A DNA stretch of 14,376 nucleotides from an uncultured Clostridia bacterium (GCA_937894675.1 CALCQO010000008.1:1-14376); one strand, 5' to 3'; positions 1-6,360 are shown, counted from the first letter of the stretch. Notes: generated by a model from the letters alone, not told the origin. Translations and numbers: made by a program.

Positions 1-64
1 TAAGCCCTTCAGCGCCGATGGTACTTGGCTGGTAACGGCCCGGGAGAGTAGGTCGTCGCCGGAT
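1..64 (+). rRNA. rrf: 5S ribosomal RNA, 3' half (partial)
   Basis: The window opens inside a 5S rRNA. The stretch with AGCGCCGATGGTACT followed by GGGAGAGTAGGTCGTCGCCGG is the typical 3' half of a Clostridia 5S (helix II/III end, helix IV-V and the closing 3' strand). The 5' half lies outside the window, so the 3' end at about 62-66 cannot be fixed by pairing. tRNA-Asn follows 45 bases later, so this is the distal end of an rRNA operon. Confidence 0.85.
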
Positions 65-72
65 TCCACACA

Positions 73-102
73 GATTGCAGAAAGTACAGCCTTTCTGCAA
101 TC
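73..102 (+). other. 12-bp perfect hairpin between 5S rRNA and tRNA-Asn
   Basis: Bases 73-84 (GATTGCAGAAAG) are perfectly complementary to 91-102 (CTTTCTGCAATC) around a 6-nt loop. No T-run follows, so it is not a standard intrinsic terminator. It sits in the transcribed spacer between 5S and tRNA-Asn, where it may be a processing stem or a partial attenuator. The stem is certain; the role is inference. Confidence 0.6.
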
Positions 103-109
103 CCTGTAT

Positions 110-184
110 TCCTCAGTAGCTCAATGGCAGAGCACCCGGCTGTTAACCGGGTTGTTGTAGGTTCGAGTCCTACCTGGGGAGCCA
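110..184 (+). tRNA. tRNA-Asn (anticodon GTT)
   Basis: A full cloverleaf can be drawn. The acceptor stem is 110-116 with 174-180 (one G-T pair). The D arm is GCTC/GAGC, 119-122 with 130-133. The anticodon stem CCCGG/CCGGG is 135-139 with 147-151, around the loop CTGTTAA with GTT at 142-144. The T arm is GTAGG/CCTAC with loop TTCGAGT. The discriminator is G181 and CCA is encoded at 182-184. It is probably cotranscribed with the upstream rRNA operon and is followed directly by a terminator. Confidence 0.98.
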
Positions 185-189
185 CGTCG

Positions 190-209
190 GAGCAAAGTCC
201 GCTTTGCTC
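190..209 (+). other. Small hairpin between tRNA-Asn and terminator
   Basis: GAGCAAAG (190-197) pairs with CTTTGCTC (202-209) around TCCG. It lies between the tRNA 3' end and the terminator stem. It may shape 3' trailer processing of the tRNA; the function is not shown. Confidence 0.4.
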
Positions 210-213
210 GCAA

Positions 214-240
214 CCGGAGCCCTGCGGGGCTCCGGTTTTT
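214..240 (+). terminator. Intrinsic terminator of the rRNA/tRNA operon
   Basis: The 9-bp GC-rich stem CCGGAGCCC (214-222) / GGGCTCCGG (227-235) has a TGCG loop and is followed by TTTTT (236-240). This is a strong Rho-independent terminator ending the 5S-tRNA-Asn transcript. Confidence 0.92.
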
Positions 241-497
241 CGCATCGCTCCCTTGCTCCTCCTTTTCCCGGCAAAGCAGGCTAAGTTTGAAAGGCTGCGA
301 AAAACGAAAAGGCTTTCCAAGTACTGCACCCGATACAAGAAAAACCTAAATCCGGACAGAAATCAACGGTGTATTGCGGGGCTTGCGGAAAATGCAATGT
401 GGGAGAAGCAATGAGATATTAAATTTTTCAAGGAAAGAGGCATTCATGCGATGCTTCACAATTTTATTTTGTGCGTTTAACCAAGAAGTAGGATATG
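241..497. other. Intergenic region, no confident gene
   Basis: No supported coding gene was found. The only pattern of note is a 43-codon open stretch on the plus strand (291-419, stop 420-422) with no usable start codon. It ends in three cysteines at codons 375, 384 and 393 (spacing CxxCxxC) followed by NVGEAMRY. It could be the relic of a small zinc-ribbon protein or chance. From about 420 the DNA becomes AT-rich up to the small-RNA promoter. Confidence 0.4.
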
Positions 498-526
498 TTG
501 ACACTTCAATTCCCGTTTGATATACT
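498..526 (+). promoter_or_regulatory. Consensus sigma-A promoter of small RNA copy A
   Basis: TTGACA (498-503), 17-nt spacer, TATACT (521-526). The start point is expected near 533-535, just before the conserved RNA. The copy B promoter has identical -35 and -10 hexamers and the same 17-nt spacing, although the spacer sequences differ. That supports both as real promoters. Confidence 0.85.
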
Positions 527-533
527 CATTACT

Positions 534-606
534 AGAGTGCCACTTCTTGATGCGGGATTGTTATCGCTATAGATAACCCCGTTTGTACGAGAGGTGGTAT
601 TCTTTA
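534..606 (+). ncRNA. Structured small RNA, copy A (~73 nt, unrecognised family)
   Basis: The predicted fold has a closing stem 537-547 with 590-600 (11 bp including G-U pairs) and an asymmetric internal loop (548-551 and 583-589). Next comes a stem 552-556 with 578-582, a 3-nt bulge (557-559), and a terminal stem GTTATC/GATAAC (560-565 with 572-577) around a 6-nt loop. A U-rich tail (TATTCTTTATTT) follows and may terminate transcription, though less strongly than in copy B. A second copy lies at 6252-6324 on the other strand. Over 534-601 the two differ at 8 positions: five in the apical region (566, 567, 569-571), one in the bulge (559) and two in stems where pairing is kept (539 and 573). 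I do not recognise the family. It starts right after a consensus promoter and contains no convincing ORF, so a free-standing regulatory or scaffold RNA is the best reading. Confidence 0.75.
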
Positions 607-653
607 TTTCTGACATCATTTAGATAATGCACTCAAGATTGTTATTGGGAATG

Positions 654-662
654 TGCTATAAT
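654..662 (+). promoter_or_regulatory. Extended -10 promoter of the GIY-YIG-like gene
   Basis: TG-C-TATAAT at 654-662 is a perfect extended -10 element, and the start codon is 50 bases downstream. No good -35 is present at the right distance, as is common with extended -10 promoters. It lies downstream of small RNA A, so the gene need not depend on readthrough from that RNA. Confidence 0.65.
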
Positions 663-712
663 CATAAAAAGAGATTTGCAATGCTGTCAAGCGAGAAGAA
701 AAGAGGAAACCT

Positions 713-1057
713 ATGGACGCTGCCAGAAGAAAAGAACTGATGAACGCCTATAAAGCCAAGCCCGTTGTCGGCGGGGTGTATTGCATTTTCTGCAGCGGCA
801 GCCAGCGCAGGTGGCTGCGATCCTCGGTGGATATGGAGGGGTCGCGCAGCAGGTTTCAGTTCGCGGTGAAGACCAAAAGCAGCCCTGAGCCTGCCATGCG
901 CCAGGAATGGCTGGCATACGGCATAGAGTCCTTCAGCTTTGAATGTCTGGAAGAATTGGAGAAGGGCGAGACGCAAACCGCCCGGGAGTTTGCTGAGGAT
1001 GTGCAAGCCCTGCTGGACATGTGGCAGGAAAAATTGGGGGAGAAAACAGCGGAATAA
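713..1057 (+). CDS. Small GIY-YIG-like protein
   Basis: A 114-residue protein of a compact GIY-YIG-related family found singly in many Bacillota. The first motif is G21-V22-Y23 within GGVYCI. The second (YIG) position reads W34-L35-R36. A DMEGSRSRF stretch holds the arginines expected after the motifs (R45, R47), and the FSFECLEEL strand (about 74-82) holds possible catalytic-type glutamates. The C-terminus is a helix ending MWQEKLGEKTAE. Full-length homing or UvrC nucleases of this fold carry extra DNA-binding parts, which are absent here. With YIG degenerate, nuclease activity is doubtful and a DNA-binding or regulatory role is possible. The start at 713 is supported by AGAGGA about 7 bases upstream. 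The gene is monocistronic: its own promoter lies at 654 and a terminator at 1087. Family assignment rests on recognised sequence pattern, not a search. Confidence 0.85.
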   Translation: MDAARRKELMNAYKAKPVVGGVYCIFCSGSQRRWLRSSVDMEGSRSRFQFAVKTKSSPEPAMRQEWLAYGIESFSFECLEELEKGETQTAREFAEDVQALLDMWQEKLGEKTAE

Positions 1058-1086
1058 CGGCAGCGCGATTCTGGAAGAAATCCAAC

Positions 1087-1109
1087 ACCGCCCGAACAGG
1101 GCGGTTTTT
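1087..1109 (+). terminator. Intrinsic terminator after the GIY-YIG-like gene
   Basis: CCGCCC (1088-1093) pairs with GGGCGG (1099-1104) around GAACA, extended by A1087-T1105, and is followed by TTTTT. It separates the GIY-YIG-like gene from the transport operon. Confidence 0.9.
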
Positions 1110-1224
1110 AATTGCCTTGAAATACGTTGAACAGGCGCGCTGAGCAGGCAAAAGGGCAAATTCCCTTAAAAATCAAGCCGAATTCTTAATGTTTCTGAAC
1201 TTCCAACCAATTACCGCCGGACTA

Positions 1225-1233
1225 TGCTACAAT
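1225..1233 (+). promoter_or_regulatory. Extended -10 promoter of the ATPase-channel operon
   Basis: TG-C-TACAAT at 1225-1233, with no clear -35. The predicted start point is about 1240, after the GTG at 1238 that opens the longest ATPase frame. If this promoter is real, that GTG cannot be the start codon. Confidence 0.5.
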
Positions 1234-1237
1234 CCGC

Positions 1238-3688
1238 GTGGTTTCCCTTATTTCGGGCGTGGGGTACGCCCGCGCGGAAGGAAAAAACAAGAATGAGCAC
1301 ACTGACTGGAAAACTATCAAATCGTTCAAAAATCCATCAGCGGATATATACCAGGGGCTGACCACAAAGGAAGCCAAGCGCTTGCAGGAAGAAGGCAAGG
1401 GCAACGCGCCGCCCAAAAGCGCGGGGCGCACGGTGGGCCAGATTCTGCTGGGCAACCTGTTTACCTGGTTTAATATATTGAATCTTCTGCTGGCGTTGGC
1501 GCTGGTTGCCGTGCGCTCCTACCGGAACATGCTGTTCATGGGGGTGGTGGTGTTCAACACCCTCATCAGCACCGTGCAGGAGGTGCGCGCTAAAAGAACC
1601 GTAGATAAACTGACCCTGCTGGTGCAGGCGCCTGTCCCGGTGCTGCGGGACGGCGTATGGGGCGAACTGCCCCCCGAGCAGCTGGTGCTGGGGGATGTGG
1701 TGCGTTTTTCCGCTGGGGATCAGGTGTGCGCCGACGCTCAGGTGCTGGACGGCCTGGGCGCCGCCAACGAGTCCCTTTTAACGGGGGAAAGCGACGCGCT
1801 GCTGAAAACCCGGGGGGACGCCCTGCTGTCGGGCAGCACCATCACAGAAGGCCGCCTCTTCGCGCGCCTGACCCAGGTGGGGGAAATGAGCTACGCCAGC
1901 CAATTGGTGCAAAGCGCGCGCAGGAAAAAGGCGGCCCGCAGCCGCCTGATGGAAGACTTGAAAAAGCTCATCCGCTTCATCAGCGTATTTTTGCTGCCTG
2001 TTGGCATCCTGCTGTTTGCCAAGCAGTACTGGCTGCTGAAAAACACCCTGAACACAGCCATCCCCACCACGGTGGCGGCCATGATCGGCATGATTCCCGA
2101 GGGCCTGATGCTGCTGACCAGCATGGCCCTTGCTGTGGGCGTCATCCGGCTGGGCAAACAGGATACCCTGGTGCAGGAACTGTACGGCATTGAAAACCTG
2201 GCCCGGGTGGATACCCTGTGCGTGGACAAAACGGGCACCATCACCAAGGGCTGCCTGAAGGTGGAGGAAGTGATCCCGCTGGATGGCCGCGGCCAGGAAG
2301 ACATCAGCACGCAGATGCGGCGCCTGCTCCAGGCGTCGGAGGATGACAACTTGACCTTCCAGGCCCTGCGGGGGCATTTCACCCAAGCCCTGCCGGCGGA
2401 TACTGTGACCGCCCGGGTGCCCTTCTCCTCCGCCCGCAAGTGGAGCAGCGTGTCCTTCGCCATGCACGGCACCTTGATTATCGGCGCGCCGGAGTTTGTG
2501 CTGCATGATATGCCCCCTGCCTTGCAGGAAATGGTCAACACCCATGCCCAGCGGGGGCTGCGGGTGCTGCTGCTGGCCCATAGCTCCAAGGCGCCTGAAA
2601 ACCAGGTTTTGCCATGCGGCATACAGCCCCTGGCGCTGATTACTTTGCACGATGAAATCCGGGAGGATTTTGCCCAGACCGTCGCCTTCTTAAACCGGGA
2701 GGATGTGCAGGTGAAGGTCATCTCGGGGGACAACCCCCGCACCGTGGCGGAGGTTGCCCGCAGGGCGGGGTTGAGCGGCGCGGAGAAATGGGCGGATGCC
2801 TCCGCCTTCGCTTCGGATGAGGAACTGGCTCAGGCGGCGGACAAGTACATGGTGTTTGGCCGCGTGGCGCCCGAACAAAAGAAAAAACTGATTCTTGCCC
2901 TGAAGCAGCGGGGGCATACCGTGGCCATGGTGGGGGACGGGGTTAACGATGTGCCCGCCCTGAAAAGCTGCGACTGCGCCATCGCCATGGCGGGGGGCAG
3001 CGACGCGGCGCGCAAGGTGTCCCAGGTAACGCTGATGCGGGAAAACTTCTCCGCCCTGCCCGCCATCATCCTGGAGGGGCGGTGCGTCATCAACAACATG
3101 ACCCGCTCGGCCTCCCTGTTTCTGGTGAAAACCTGCTTTTCCTACCTGCTGGCGCTGCTGACGCTGTTTCTGCCCTGGCCTTATCCCTTCAGCCCCATCC
3201 AGCTGACCCTCATCAGCACCTTCACTGTGGGCGTCCCCTCCTTCTTCCTGGCGCTGGAGCCCAACAAGGAGCGGGTTAAGACCGGGTTTCTGCAGACCAT
3301 CCTCACCAACGCGCTGCCTGGGGCTGTGACCAATGTGGTGCTGGTTCTGCTGCTGTTTGTCCTGTCGGATGCGCTGCATTTGCCCGCGGCGCAGCGCTCC
3401 ACCATCGCGGTGGGCGCCCTTGGGGCGACGGGGCTGATGGTGCTGCTGCAGACGAGCAGGCCCCTTACCCCCCTGCGCCTTGGGCTGCTGGCGGTGATGG
3501 CGGCGGGGCTGATTCTGACGGCGCTGCTCTTTGGCCGCTTCTTCCTGCTGGCGCCGCTGCCCGGCAAGGCGCTGACCCTGATGCTGGGGCTGATGGCGCT
3601 CTCGCCCCTGCTGTACAGGGCGCTTCGCGGCGCGCTGCCCCGTATCGGGGCGAAACTGTTTGCCAAACTGTCGCCGGACAGCCTATAA
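1238..3688 (+). CDS. P-type cation-transporting ATPase, CtpE-like (probable Ca2+)
   Basis: An 816-codon frame encoding a membrane P-type ATPase. Visible motifs are TGES (182-185, actuator), PEGL in M4 (287-290), DKTGT with phosphorylated D330, and GDGVND (566-571, hinge). About ten membrane segments are arranged 2+2+6. The M4-to-P-domain stretch (PEGLMLLTSMALAVGVIRLG, then LVQELYGIENLARVD) resembles mycobacterial CtpE and the FUPA23 group. CtpE is known as a Ca2+ uptake pump; Ca2+ here is inference. No N-terminal metal-binding domain is present. The start is unsettled. GTG 1238 or 1259 gives the open frame, but a predicted promoter overlaps 1238. The best ribosome site (GGAAGGA, 1276-1282) serves ATG 1293, which is out of frame and stops at 1361. 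Adding one A to the A5 run at 1328-1332 would join that ATG to the ATPase. The ion-channel gene follows after 33 bases, so the two form an operon. Confidence 0.9.
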   Translation: MVSLISGVGYARAEGKNKNEHTDWKTIKSFKNPSADIYQGLTTKEAKRLQEEGKGNAPPKSAGRTVGQILLGNLFTWFNILNLLLALALVAVRSYRNMLFMGVVVFNTLISTVQEVRAKRTVDKLTLLVQAPVPVLRDGVWGELPPEQLVLGDVVRFSAGDQVCADAQVLDGLGAANESLLTGESDALLKTRGDALLSGSTITEGRLFARLTQVGEMSYASQLVQSARRKKAARSRLMEDLKKLIRFISVFLLPVGILLFAKQYWLLKNTLNTAIPTTVAAMIGMIPEGLMLLTSMALAVGVIRLGKQDTLVQELYGIENLARVDTLCVDKTGTITKGCLKVEEVIPLDGRGQEDISTQMRRLLQASEDDNLTFQALRGHFTQALPADTVTARVPFSSARKWSSVSFAMHGTLIIGAPEFVLHDMPPALQEMVNTHAQRGLRVLLLAHSSKAPENQVLPCGIQPLALITLHDEIREDFAQTVAFLNREDVQVKVISGDNPRTVAEVARRAGLSGAEKWADASAFASDEELAQAADKYMVFGRVAPEQKKKLILALKQRGHTVAMVGDGVNDVPALKSCDCAIAMAGGSDAARKVSQVTLMRENFSALPAIILEGRCVINNMTRSASLFLVKTCFSYLLALLTLFLPWPYPFSPIQLTLISTFTVGVPSFFLALEPNKERVKTGFLQTILTNALPGAVTNVVLVLLLFVLSDALHLPAAQRSTIAVGALGATGLMVLLQTSRPLTPLRLGLLAVMAAGLILTALLFGRFFLLAPLPGKALTLMLGLMALSPLLYRALRGALPRIGAKLFAKLSPDSL
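1255..1271 (+). promoter_or_regulatory. Leader hairpin before the ATPase Shine-Dalgarno
   Basis: GGGCGT (1255-1260) and ACGCCC (1266-1271) form a 6-bp stem with a GGGGT loop, just upstream of the GGAAGGA ribosome site (1276-1282). It would lie in a ~50-nt leader and could modulate translation initiation. Function is inferred from position only. Confidence 0.35.
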
Positions 3689-3721
3689 TGCCCATAGTGT
3701 AAAATATTGGAGGGCTCATCA

Positions 3722-6223
3722 ATGGGACAGGAAGCGTGGATTGCCCTGCAGATGCTTTGGGTTTTTGTGCTGGCGGTAGTGCCGGCGGTGCTTGTATACC
3801 GCCTGGCGGCGTCCCGGCAGACACTGGTCTATGTCAGCAGCCTGAACGGGCGGCTGATGCGCTGGGGCGCGCTGACGGCGGTGCTGTCATCAATCATCCT
3901 GCTGCTGGTGCGGTTTTTGATGTTCGGCGGATACGACGCCATCCCCCCGGGGCCCAAGCGGGAGGTATTCCTGCTGCTCAGCGCCCTGCTGGACAGCGGC
4001 TTGAAGCTTGGCTGCCTGTACCTGCTGGCGATGCGCCCGCGCCTGTACATCAACCGGTTTGATGTGATGCTGTTCGCCCTCAGCCTGGGGCTGGGCCAGG
4101 GCATCATGCGTGCCTTCATGATGGCGCTGGACGAAAGCCTGCTGCGCTCGCTGCACCAAAGCCTGCTGCAAATCCCGCTGCTGATGGGGTATCAGGCGGT
4201 GATGGGCTGGTGCCTCATCAAATATATCGAGGGCGGGGAACGGGGCGGCAAGGGGTATTTCTGGCTTGCCCTGCTGCTGCCAGCCCTGCTGCAGTATGCC
4301 CACGAAACCATGGCCCATGCTGCCCACCCGATGGCTGTAACCGCGCGGATTGCTTTGGAGGCCCTGCTCCTCCTGGGGACTGGCTGGCTCACATACCGGG
4401 TATCGGTCATCAACCGGGTCTTTCCCCATGCCGATGCCGGCGAGGTGCTGGCGCGGGAAGGCCAGCGGCCCACCTTCCGGCAAAAGATATCCTACCGTTT
4501 TGATACCCTGATGTCCGCGGGCAACTTGGGGCTCATCGGCGTGCTGCTGCTGCTGTGCGCCGCGGTGGTGGTGGTGGTGGGGCTGCTGGTGTACTGGAAA
4601 TCCCCCGGGGCGGTCAGCGGCAAATTGTCCCATGCCATCTGGGCCATCGCCATGCGCATGATTGACAGCGGCAATGTCTCGGCGGATTTGCAGACAGGCA
4701 GCCGGTTCTTTGTGGGCGCCACGGTGTTTACCACGGTATTCGGCCTCATCGGCTTATCCAGCCTGATTGGTATCATCAGCAATGTGCTGAGCGTTAAACT
4801 GGAAAAGCTGCGGGCAGGCCACGCCAAGATATTGGAAAAAGGGCATGTGCTGTTTCTGGGGGTCAGCGGGGATATGGAAGCCCTGCTGGAATATCTGCTC
4901 CACGCCAAACGGGGCCGCAAGCGGCTGAACGTGGTGCTGATGGACGATGTGCCCCAGGAAAAGCTGGAAGCCCAGGTGCCCTCCGGCCTGCTGATGCGCA
5001 AAGGCATCCGGGTCATGGTGCGCAGGGGGAATATCTGCGACGCCCACGCCCTGCAGATGGTGAACCTGATGCGGGCGCGGTATGTGGTAATTTCCGGGCA
5101 GGACGAGCAGGCGCTCACCTGCGCCATGGGCATCAATCACCTGCTTGGCAAACAGGAGGACCCCGGCCCCAGGGTGGCGCTGCTGCTGCGGGACAGGACG
5201 GACCGCCTGGCCGCGGCCCGCTACCTGGATGGGCGCTTCAAGGTGTTCCACGCCAGCGACATCTCCTTCCAGCCCCTGCTGCGGGCGGTGGGTGAGAAGC
5301 ACTTCCTGGCGGTGTACCAGGCCATGACCAGTTTTTTACGAACCGAGGCGGTATCGGTGCTGCCCGCCCGGGCTGCCGCGGGCAAAGGGTTCTACGATTT
5401 GGCGGGGCGCTACCGCTTCAGCACATTAGCCGGGCTTATCCGCCAGGGCGAGGTGGTGCTGAAGCCCGGCAAAGACGCCGTGGTCGCGGCATCGGACTCC
5501 CTGATTTTTATCAAGAACCCCCGGGATCCTCTGGGCGCCGGCTGGCTGCCGCCTGCCCTGCCCCCCGCCCCGGCGGCGCAAGTGCCAGCCCATACCCCCG
5601 AGGGCATCCGCAGGGTGCTGGTGCTGGGCACCCAGGGCGCGGACGGTTTGATGGAGCGTCTACGGGACCTGTCGCCGGATATCCGCCTGGATTATCTGCC
5701 CGCCTACGATACCGCCCGCATCGAGGAAAGCATCGAGGCTGCTGCCTACGATCTGGTGCTGTGCCTGCGGGTACCCGGCATGGATGGAGAAAAGCCCGAC
5801 AGCCACCTGATGCCCCACCTATTGCTGCTGCATGAACTGCTCGCGGGGCAGGACTGCTACCTGTGCGCCGTGCTGAAGGACAACAGCAACGCCCGCTACG
5901 CCTACACCCACCGCATCGTCGACCTGGTGCTGGCTGACGAGCGGGGGCGCTTGATTGCTTCGGACATCCTGGAGGAGAACAGCCCCGTGAAAGCGGTAGA
6001 GGAAGCGCTGTTCTTTGGCCCGGGCGGCTTCCGCCTTGTGCCCGCCCAGGCGGTGGCGGGCAGCCAGATGGTGAAGGTAGGCGGGCTGACCAGCGCTCTG
6101 GCCCAACAGGGCATCCTGCTGCTTGGTTATGTCCGCCATGGTCAGGGGCATCATGTGTGCCTGAACCCCAACAAGAACGATACCATCGCCTTCCAGGAGG
6201 GAGACGAGCTGATTGTGCTCTGA
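3722..6223 (+). CDS. CASTOR/POLLUX-like ion channel with RCK domains and PrsW-like N-terminus
   Basis: 833 residues from ATG 3722, chosen because GGAGG (3709-3713) sits 8 bases upstream; a TTG at 3707 would overlap that site. Residues 8-230 hold about seven hydrophobic segments whose layout resembles the PrsW membrane protease. Its key residues are replaced: EE becomes D91-S92 in LLDSGLK, and the late His becomes Q191 in LLQYAHE. Residues 271-291 and 330-357 are membrane helices flanking a pore-like loop (HAIWAIAMRMIDSGN, 304-318). Then comes the hallmark LEKLRAGHAKILEKGHVLFLG (360-380), typical of the CASTOR/POLLUX channel family, leading into a first RCK/TrkA-N-like domain. A second Rossmann-like domain begins near 630 (RRVLVLGTQGAD), and a TrkA-C-like end finishes FQEGDELIVL. 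The role is probably ligand-gated K+ or Ca2+ flux across the cell membrane. Pairing with a CtpE-like pump suggests divalent cation homeostasis. No clear terminator follows; the 3' end converges on small RNA B. Confidence 0.85.
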   Translation: MGQEAWIALQMLWVFVLAVVPAVLVYRLAASRQTLVYVSSLNGRLMRWGALTAVLSSIILLLVRFLMFGGYDAIPPGPKREVFLLLSALLDSGLKLGCLYLLAMRPRLYINRFDVMLFALSLGLGQGIMRAFMMALDESLLRSLHQSLLQIPLLMGYQAVMGWCLIKYIEGGERGGKGYFWLALLLPALLQYAHETMAHAAHPMAVTARIALEALLLLGTGWLTYRVSVINRVFPHADAGEVLAREGQRPTFRQKISYRFDTLMSAGNLGLIGVLLLLCAAVVVVVGLLVYWKSPGAVSGKLSHAIWAIAMRMIDSGNVSADLQTGSRFFVGATVFTTVFGLIGLSSLIGIISNVLSVKLEKLRAGHAKILEKGHVLFLGVSGDMEALLEYLLHAKRGRKRLNVVLMDDVPQEKLEAQVPSGLLMRKGIRVMVRRGNICDAHALQMVNLMRARYVVISGQDEQALTCAMGINHLLGKQEDPGPRVALLLRDRTDRLAAARYLDGRFKVFHASDISFQPLLRAVGEKHFLAVYQAMTSFLRTEAVSVLPARAAAGKGFYDLAGRYRFSTLAGLIRQGEVVLKPGKDAVVAASDSLIFIKNPRDPLGAGWLPPALPPAPAAQVPAHTPEGIRRVLVLGTQGADGLMERLRDLSPDIRLDYLPAYDTARIEESIEAAAYDLVLCLRVPGMDGEKPDSHLMPHLLLLHELLAGQDCYLCAVLKDNSNARYAYTHRIVDLVLADERGRLIASDILEENSPVKAVEEALFFGPGGFRLVPAQAVAGSQMVKVGGLTSALAQQGILLLGYVRHGQGHHVCLNPNKNDTIAFQEGDELIVL

Positions 6224-6251
6224 ATAATGGCGGTTTTTTGCGTATTGGCAC

Positions 6252-6324
6252 AAAAAAATACCACCTCTCGTACAAACGGGGTTACCAGGAATGATAACGA
6301 TCCCGCATCAAGAAGTGGTACTCT
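6252..6324 (-). ncRNA. Structured small RNA, copy B (~73 nt, unrecognised family)
   Basis: The minus-strand sequence matches copy A at 60 of 68 positions without gaps. It folds the same way: outer stem ACCACTTCT/AGAGGTGGT with a G-U pair, inner GCGGG/CCCGT, and apical GTTATC/GGTAAC around ATTCCT. It ends in TATTTTTTT (seven Ts, plus-strand A-run 6252-6258), which with the outer stem forms a good intrinsic terminator. It is transcribed toward the ion-channel gene, whose stop codon is 29 bases beyond the RNA end. No minus-strand gene lies immediately downstream, so it is not a leader or riboswitch for a following gene. That favours a free-standing small RNA. Confidence 0.78.
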
Positions 6325-6331
6325 ATATAAA

Positions 6332-6360
6332 AGTATAGTTAACAAGTAGAAAATTGTCAA
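6332..6360 (-). promoter_or_regulatory. Consensus sigma-A promoter of small RNA copy B
   Basis: On the minus strand: TTGACA (6355-6360), 17-nt spacer, TATACT (6332-6337). The distance from the -10 to the conserved RNA start is the same as in copy A. The region between (TTTATATAGAGT here, CATTACTAGAGT in copy A) shares only part of its sequence. Confidence 0.87.

Noticed and set aside
124..414. 96-codon plus-strand ORF covering the tRNA and terminator
   Set aside because: It begins inside tRNA-Asn and crosses the terminator hairpin; no ribosome site and no family resemblance.
537..600. The repeat as a MITE with short inverted ends
   Set aside because: The inverted ends are explained by the outer RNA stem. 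The conserved -35 and -10 lie outside the palindrome at fixed spacing, and no target duplication is visible. Not fully excluded.
534..606. Small RNA A as a T-box or riboswitch leader (GAGGTGGTA resembles the T-box core)
   Set aside because: The GAGGTGGT is the 3' strand of the outer stem, there is no specifier hairpin, and copy B has no gene downstream on its strand.
1778..2742. Long minus-strand ORFs opposite the ATPase
   Set aside because: They are complements of a GC-rich gene that has clear P-type ATPase motifs on the plus strand; rich in Gln, His, Gly and Arg, with no motif.
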